Part shown: positions 39,523 to 42,221 of the stretch, one piece after another
Layout: each line of letters opens with the position of its first letter
How positions within the stretch are numbered: position 1 is the first letter of the stretch
DNA from: Planctomycetales bacterium
GTDB taxonomy: Bacteria; Planctomycetota; JAKEIC01
NCBI GenBank assembly: GCA_022614695.1
Contig: JAKEIC010000200.1
Location: 1 to 42,221 of the forward strand
Length of the DNA: 42,221 nucleotides
Reading direction: 5' to 3'
Translations under genes and position numbers: made by a program
The notes under the pieces: model-generated
The model's database searches: none
Told to the model about the DNA's origin: nothing
What the model saw: only the letters and a program-made list of their open reading frames with translations

Positions 39523-41300
39523 CGCATCTTCCTCTCGTCCTTCTTGGCGTCCCCGGCGCCGGGCCGGTCCCGCTCGGCCTGCACGAGGACGAAGTCGTCG
39601 CCCTCGAGCACGAGGCGCCAGTTCACCTCCCGCGTCCGTGGCTTCTCCTCGCCGGAGGGGACGAAACGGAAGCGGATCCTCGCGTGGAGGCCGCGGCCGC
39701 GCTCGGCCGCCGCCTCGAGCACCTCGCCCTCGACCCGCGACGCCCGCCCCATCTCGGCGAGGACCGGGATGCTCGCGAGCAGCGCGAGGCCGAGCCCCTT
39801 CCGCTCCTCGCTGCCGATGGCCGACCGGATCCGCGGCTGGTCCCGCGACGTGAGCGCGGCGGCGAGCCGGTCCACCCAGAGCTGCGCCATCTCGCGGACG
39901 AGCCGGTCCTTCCCCCCCCGCCCGTCGAGCTTGGGCCACCACTCGCCCTCGGCCCTCACGAACGGAACTTCCAGACGCACCTCGGCCGCCCCCGGGCGGA
40001 AGCGGTTCCGCGCCCGGATCGAGAGCGTCGCCCGCGCTTCCCCCGTGTCGCCTTTCTCGATGGGCTCGACCGGGGAGAGGGCGTGGTCGAGGATCTCGTA
40101 GCTCTCGTGGGCGAGCCGGACGAACGCCCGGGCCATCCCGAGCTCCTCGAGGCGGGTGCTCGGCGGGGCGAGGGTGTGGACCCGGCCGGCGTCCCCCGTC
40201 CGGAGCACCGAGACGAAGGCCTCGGCGCGGGCGCGGAGAGAAGCCTCGAGGGTCGCGGGGTCTGCGGCCCGGGCGGGCGCCGCTGCCGGGGACGGGGGCC
40301 CGGGAGGCGCCGGGGCCGCCGGGGGCGCGGTCGGGTCCGGGGCATGGGCTCCCCCGGCCAGGGTCGCGAGCGTCCCCACGCCGATCGCGGCCGTCGCGAC
40401 GGCGGCCGCCACGCCGGCCACGAGAGGCTTCGGCAACCGTCGCCTCGGGCGCGGCGTGTCGAAACCGCCCCGCGCCAGCCGGTCCACCTCGGCGAGCGCC
40501 TCCGTGGCCGTCGCGGGCCGCCCTCCGGGCGCCTTCGCCATCCAGCGGCCGATCAGCTCCTCGAGGGCCCAGGGGACCGTGGAGACGCGCTCCGAGGGTG
40601 GGATCGGGTCCTCGAGGATGTGCTTCAAGGCCGTCCCGAGCGCCGACTCGGCCTCGAAGGGGGGAGAGCCCGTCACGAGGAAGTAGAGCGTCGCCCCGAG
40701 GGAGTAGAGGTCGCTGCGGGCGTCCACGCTCTCGCCGCGCGCCTGCTCGGGGCTCATGTAGGCGGGAGTCCCGAGGATCTGGCCGCTCGCGGAGAGCTGG
40801 GAGCCTGAGGCGAGGTCGCGCGCGAGCCCGAAGTCGGCGAGCAGCGGCTCGTCCGACTCGTCGAGGAGGACGTTCTCGGGCTTCACGTCCCGGTGGACGA
40901 TCCCGCGCCGGTGCGCCGCGTCGAGCGCCTCGGCGACCCCCCGGACGATCCGGAGCGCCTCGCGGGGCGCCAGCGGGCCCGTGCGCTCGACGCGGCGCCC
41001 GGCCGACTCGCCCGCGACGTAGCGCATGGTGATGAAGTAGAGGTCGGCTTCCTCGCCGGTGTCGTAGACGGGCACGATGCGCGGGTGCTCGAGCTTCGCC
41101 GCCGCCCGCGCCTCGCGGAGGAACCTCTGCGCCCGCCCGGGCTCCAACGCGAGCGCCTTCGGGAGGACCTTCACGGCGACCGGCTTCTCGAGCCGGAGGT
41201 GGTCGCCCTCGTAGACGGCCCCCATCCCGCCGCGGCCGACCAGGCGCCGGACCCGGCACCCGCCGATCACGCGCCCGAGAAAGGGATCCGTCTCCGTCAC
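39519..41300 (-). CDS. transmembrane Ser/Thr protein kinase
   Basis: A 593-residue complete kinase of PknB type. It has GRGGMGAVY (22-30), Lys44 in VAVKVL, HRDVKPEN (136-143), DFG 156-158 and GTPAYMSPEQARGE. A membrane segment (about 293-317) follows, then a Pro/Ala linker (about 320-350) and an extracytoplasmic domain of about 230 residues without TPR, PASTA or other repeats I know. The start is GTG, 10 bp after the Mop gene. Coupling to the downstream peptidoglycan amidase lipoprotein (GTGA) suggests the outer domain senses the cell wall, which is inference. Confidence 0.92.
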   Translation of the reverse strand: MTETDPFLGRVIGGCRVRRLVGRGGMGAVYEGDHLRLEKPVAVKVLPKALALEPGRAQRFLREARAAAKLEHPRIVPVYDTGEEADLYFITMRYVAGESAGRRVERTGPLAPREALRIVRGVAEALDAAHRRGIVHRDVKPENVLLDESDEPLLADFGLARDLASGSQLSASGQILGTPAYMSPEQARGESVDARSDLYSLGATLYFLVTGSPPFEAESALGTALKHILEDPIPPSERVSTVPWALEELIGRWMAKAPGGRPATATEALAEVDRLARGGFDTPRPRRRLPKPLVAGVAAAVATAAIGVGTLATLAGGAHAPDPTAPPAAPAPPGPPSPAAAPARAADPATLEASLRARAEAFVSVLRTGDAGRVHTLAPPSTRLEELGMARAFVRLAHESYEILDHALSPVEPIEKGDTGEARATLSIRARNRFRPGAAEVRLEVPFVRAEGEWWPKLDGRGGKDRLVREMAQLWVDRLAAALTSRDQPRIRSAIGSEERKGLGLALLASIPVLAEMGRASRVEGEVLEAAAERGRGLHARIRFRFVPSGEEKPRTREVNWRLVLEGDDFVLVQAERDRPGAGDAKKDERKMR

Positions 41301-41310
41301 GGGCGCGTGG

Positions 41311-41520
41311 TCAGTCCTTCGCCAGCAGCACGTTCACGGCCTTCACGATCACCGTGACCGTGTCGCCCTTCTTGAGCTGCAGCTCCTTCGCCGACTCGCG
41401 GGTGAGGACCGACGAGAGGAGGAAATCCCCCTTCGCCCTCACCTTGGCGAGCGCCATGATCCCGCCCTCCTCGATGGTCTCGACGGTCCCACGGATCTGG
41501 TTCCGCGCGCCGTGCTTCAT
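41311..41520 (-). CDS. Mop/TOBE-domain molybdate-binding protein
   Basis: A 69-residue single-domain protein: ARNQIRGTVETIEEGGIMAL, then SSVLTRESAKELQLKKGDTV and a final VIVKAVNVLLAKD. This is the molbindin (Mop) pattern; molbindins bind molybdate or tungstate as hexamers. The ATG has GGGAGG 6-7 nt upstream and a TATAAT about 30 nt upstream. It is the first gene of an apparent operon with the kinase and amidase. No molybdate transporter (modABC) or cofactor gene is nearby. Confidence 0.92.
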   Translation of the reverse strand: MKHGARNQIRGTVETIEEGGIMALAKVRAKGDFLLSSVLTRESAKELQLKKGDTVTVIVKAVNVLLAKD

Positions 41521-41549
41521 GGGATCCTCCCCCGCCGTGCGGGAGGCGC

Positions 41550-41555
41550 ATTATA
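41550..41555 (-). promoter_or_regulatory. -10 TATAAT of the Mop-kinase-amidase operon
   Basis: A perfect TATAAT on the minus strand, 29 nt before the ATG at 41520, leaving room for a normal leader with a ribosome site. No good -35 is visible. Confidence 0.55.
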
Positions 41556-41562
41556 GGGGCGT

Positions 41563-41568
41563 TATCAT
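41563..41568 (+). promoter_or_regulatory. -10-like TATCAT before the WaaP-like gene
   Basis: TATCAT ends 6 nt before the GTG at 41575, in the divergent region shared with the Mop operon; leaderless layout. Confidence 0.4.
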
Positions 41569-41574
41569 CCTCCC

Positions 41575-42221
41575 GTGCTCCCGCCTCCCGAACCTCCTCC
41601 GGGGACCCGCGCCCTCCGCTCGGGCCCGACGACCGCGTGGGTCCGCGAGGGCTACGAGTCCCTCTTCACCGATGGAACCCTCCTCGGACCGGGCGGGTTC
41701 TCGGCCGCCCGGGCGCTCTCGGGGGCCCTCCCCGGGGGCCGCGGCGGCGTCGTCGCGCTCGCGGTGCCGGGGCGGCAGAGCGAGCGCGCCGTCTGGCGCC
41801 ACTACCGGCGCGGGGGCTGGCTCGGGCCGTGGCTCGGGGACCTCTTCCGAGATCCGTGGCGGCCGTTCCGGGAGTACGCCCTCGCCGAGAGGCTCCGGGC
41901 GGGGGGCGTCGGCACGCCGGCTCCGCTCGCCGCCCTCTCCCACCGTGCGGGACTCGGCTGGCACCGTGGGGACTTCCTGACCCGCGAGGAGCCCGGGACC
42001 GAGGATCTCGCCGCCTTCTGCCGGCGGACCGCGGCCCTCGCGCCGCGCGACCGCGCCCGGGAGCGCCGCGCGGCCGCCCGGGCGCTGGCCTCGGCGCTCG
42101 CGCGGCTGCACGAGGCCGGGCTCTACCATCGCGACCTGCACCTCGGGAACCTCCTCCTCCGCTCCTCGCCCGGCGGGCCCTCGGGCCTGGAGGCGCTCGT
42201 CCTCGACCTCGACAAGTCCCC
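41575..42221 (+). CDS. lipopolysaccharide kinase, Kdo/WaaP family (partial, runs off the window)
   Basis: The first 215 codons of a gene that continues past the window edge, so the track does not list it. It has the KdkA/WaaP pattern of a small kinase fold: VPGRQSERAVWRHYRRGGWL, then RDPWRPFREYALAERLRA, the catalytic loop LHEAGLYHRDLHLGNLLL and the metal-binding LDLDK at the end. These enzymes phosphorylate Kdo or heptose in the lipopolysaccharide inner core. GTG was chosen from TATCAT 6 nt upstream and the end of coding codon bias. It is divergent from the Mop gene. Confidence 0.88.
   Translation, partial: MLPPPEPPPGTRALRSGPTTAWVREGYESLFTDGTLLGPGGFSAARALSGALPGGRGGVVALAVPGRQSERAVWRHYRRGGWLGPWLGDLFRDPWRPFREYALAERLRAGGVGTPAPLAALSHRAGLGWHRGDFLTREEPGTEDLAAFCRRTAALAPRDRARERRAAARALASALARLHEAGLYHRDLHLGNLLLRSSPGGPSGLEALVLDLDKS

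Overview
The window is about 42 kb of very GC-rich bacterial DNA with dense genes, many GTG starts and strongly GC-ending codons. Lipopolysaccharide-type genes (a GT9 heptosyltransferase-like protein, a Kdo/WaaP-like kinase), many lipoproteins, several membrane Ser/Thr kinases with TPR arrays, and a redoxin-cytochrome c-copper monooxygenase fusion point to a Gram-negative, probably soil or sediment lineage of the Planctomycetota/Acidobacteriota/Myxococcota kind, perhaps uncultivated. I cannot fix the phylum from the sequence alone. I see no rRNA, tRNA, CRISPR array or prophage.

Left part (1-14.7 kb): after the 3' tail of an incoming gene comes a two-gene minus-strand operon of HEPN-type proteins (an AbiU2-like protein and an ApeA-like protein with an R-x4-H motif), a candidate toxin or defence pair. 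It is followed by three paralogous minus-strand kinase-TM-TPR genes. Only the first has a complete kinase domain. The other two have lost the whole N-lobe and the HRD loop by internal deletions that end just before the DFG motif. Between them lie a 1336-residue TIG/FG-GAP surface lipoprotein, a 164-bp fold-back MITE and a tandem DUF1801 gene whose stop codon overlaps the MITE target site.

Middle part (14.7-29.9 kb): an FAD oxidoreductase behind a palindromic operator-like site, a FIST-domain sensor protein, a Ser/Thr kinase fused across a membrane segment to a thermonuclease and a Zn-finger-like tail, the redoxin-cytochrome-monooxygenase protein, a soluble hybrid histidine kinase and a GT9 glycosyltransferase. 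A divergent promoter then leads to a half-size YraQ-type permease, rsmH (away from any dcw cluster) and a TIG-repeat metalloprotease lipoprotein. Next are a frameshifted membrane-protein gene, a SirB1-type protein and a di-haem lipoprotein.

Right part (29.9-42.2 kb): an ABC-F ATPase, a small lipoprotein translationally coupled to a trypsin/PDZ protease, a CarF/TMEM189-type desaturase overlapping a fatty-acid-hydroxylase-superfamily gene (a likely membrane-lipid pair), a methyltransferase-glycosyltransferase fusion, a small membrane protein and an aldo/keto reductase. On the minus strand is a Mop-domain/Ser-Thr-kinase/amidase operon, divergent from a WaaP/KdkA-like kinase that runs off the window.

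Across the window at least nine genes carry a TAGACT/TAGAAT/TAtnnT-like hexamer 6-9 nt before the start codon with no Shine-Dalgarno sequence, which suggests frequent leaderless transcription. Other genes have clear AGGAGG-type sites, so the two modes appear to coexist. Function calls are from motif recognition only; no database search was run.
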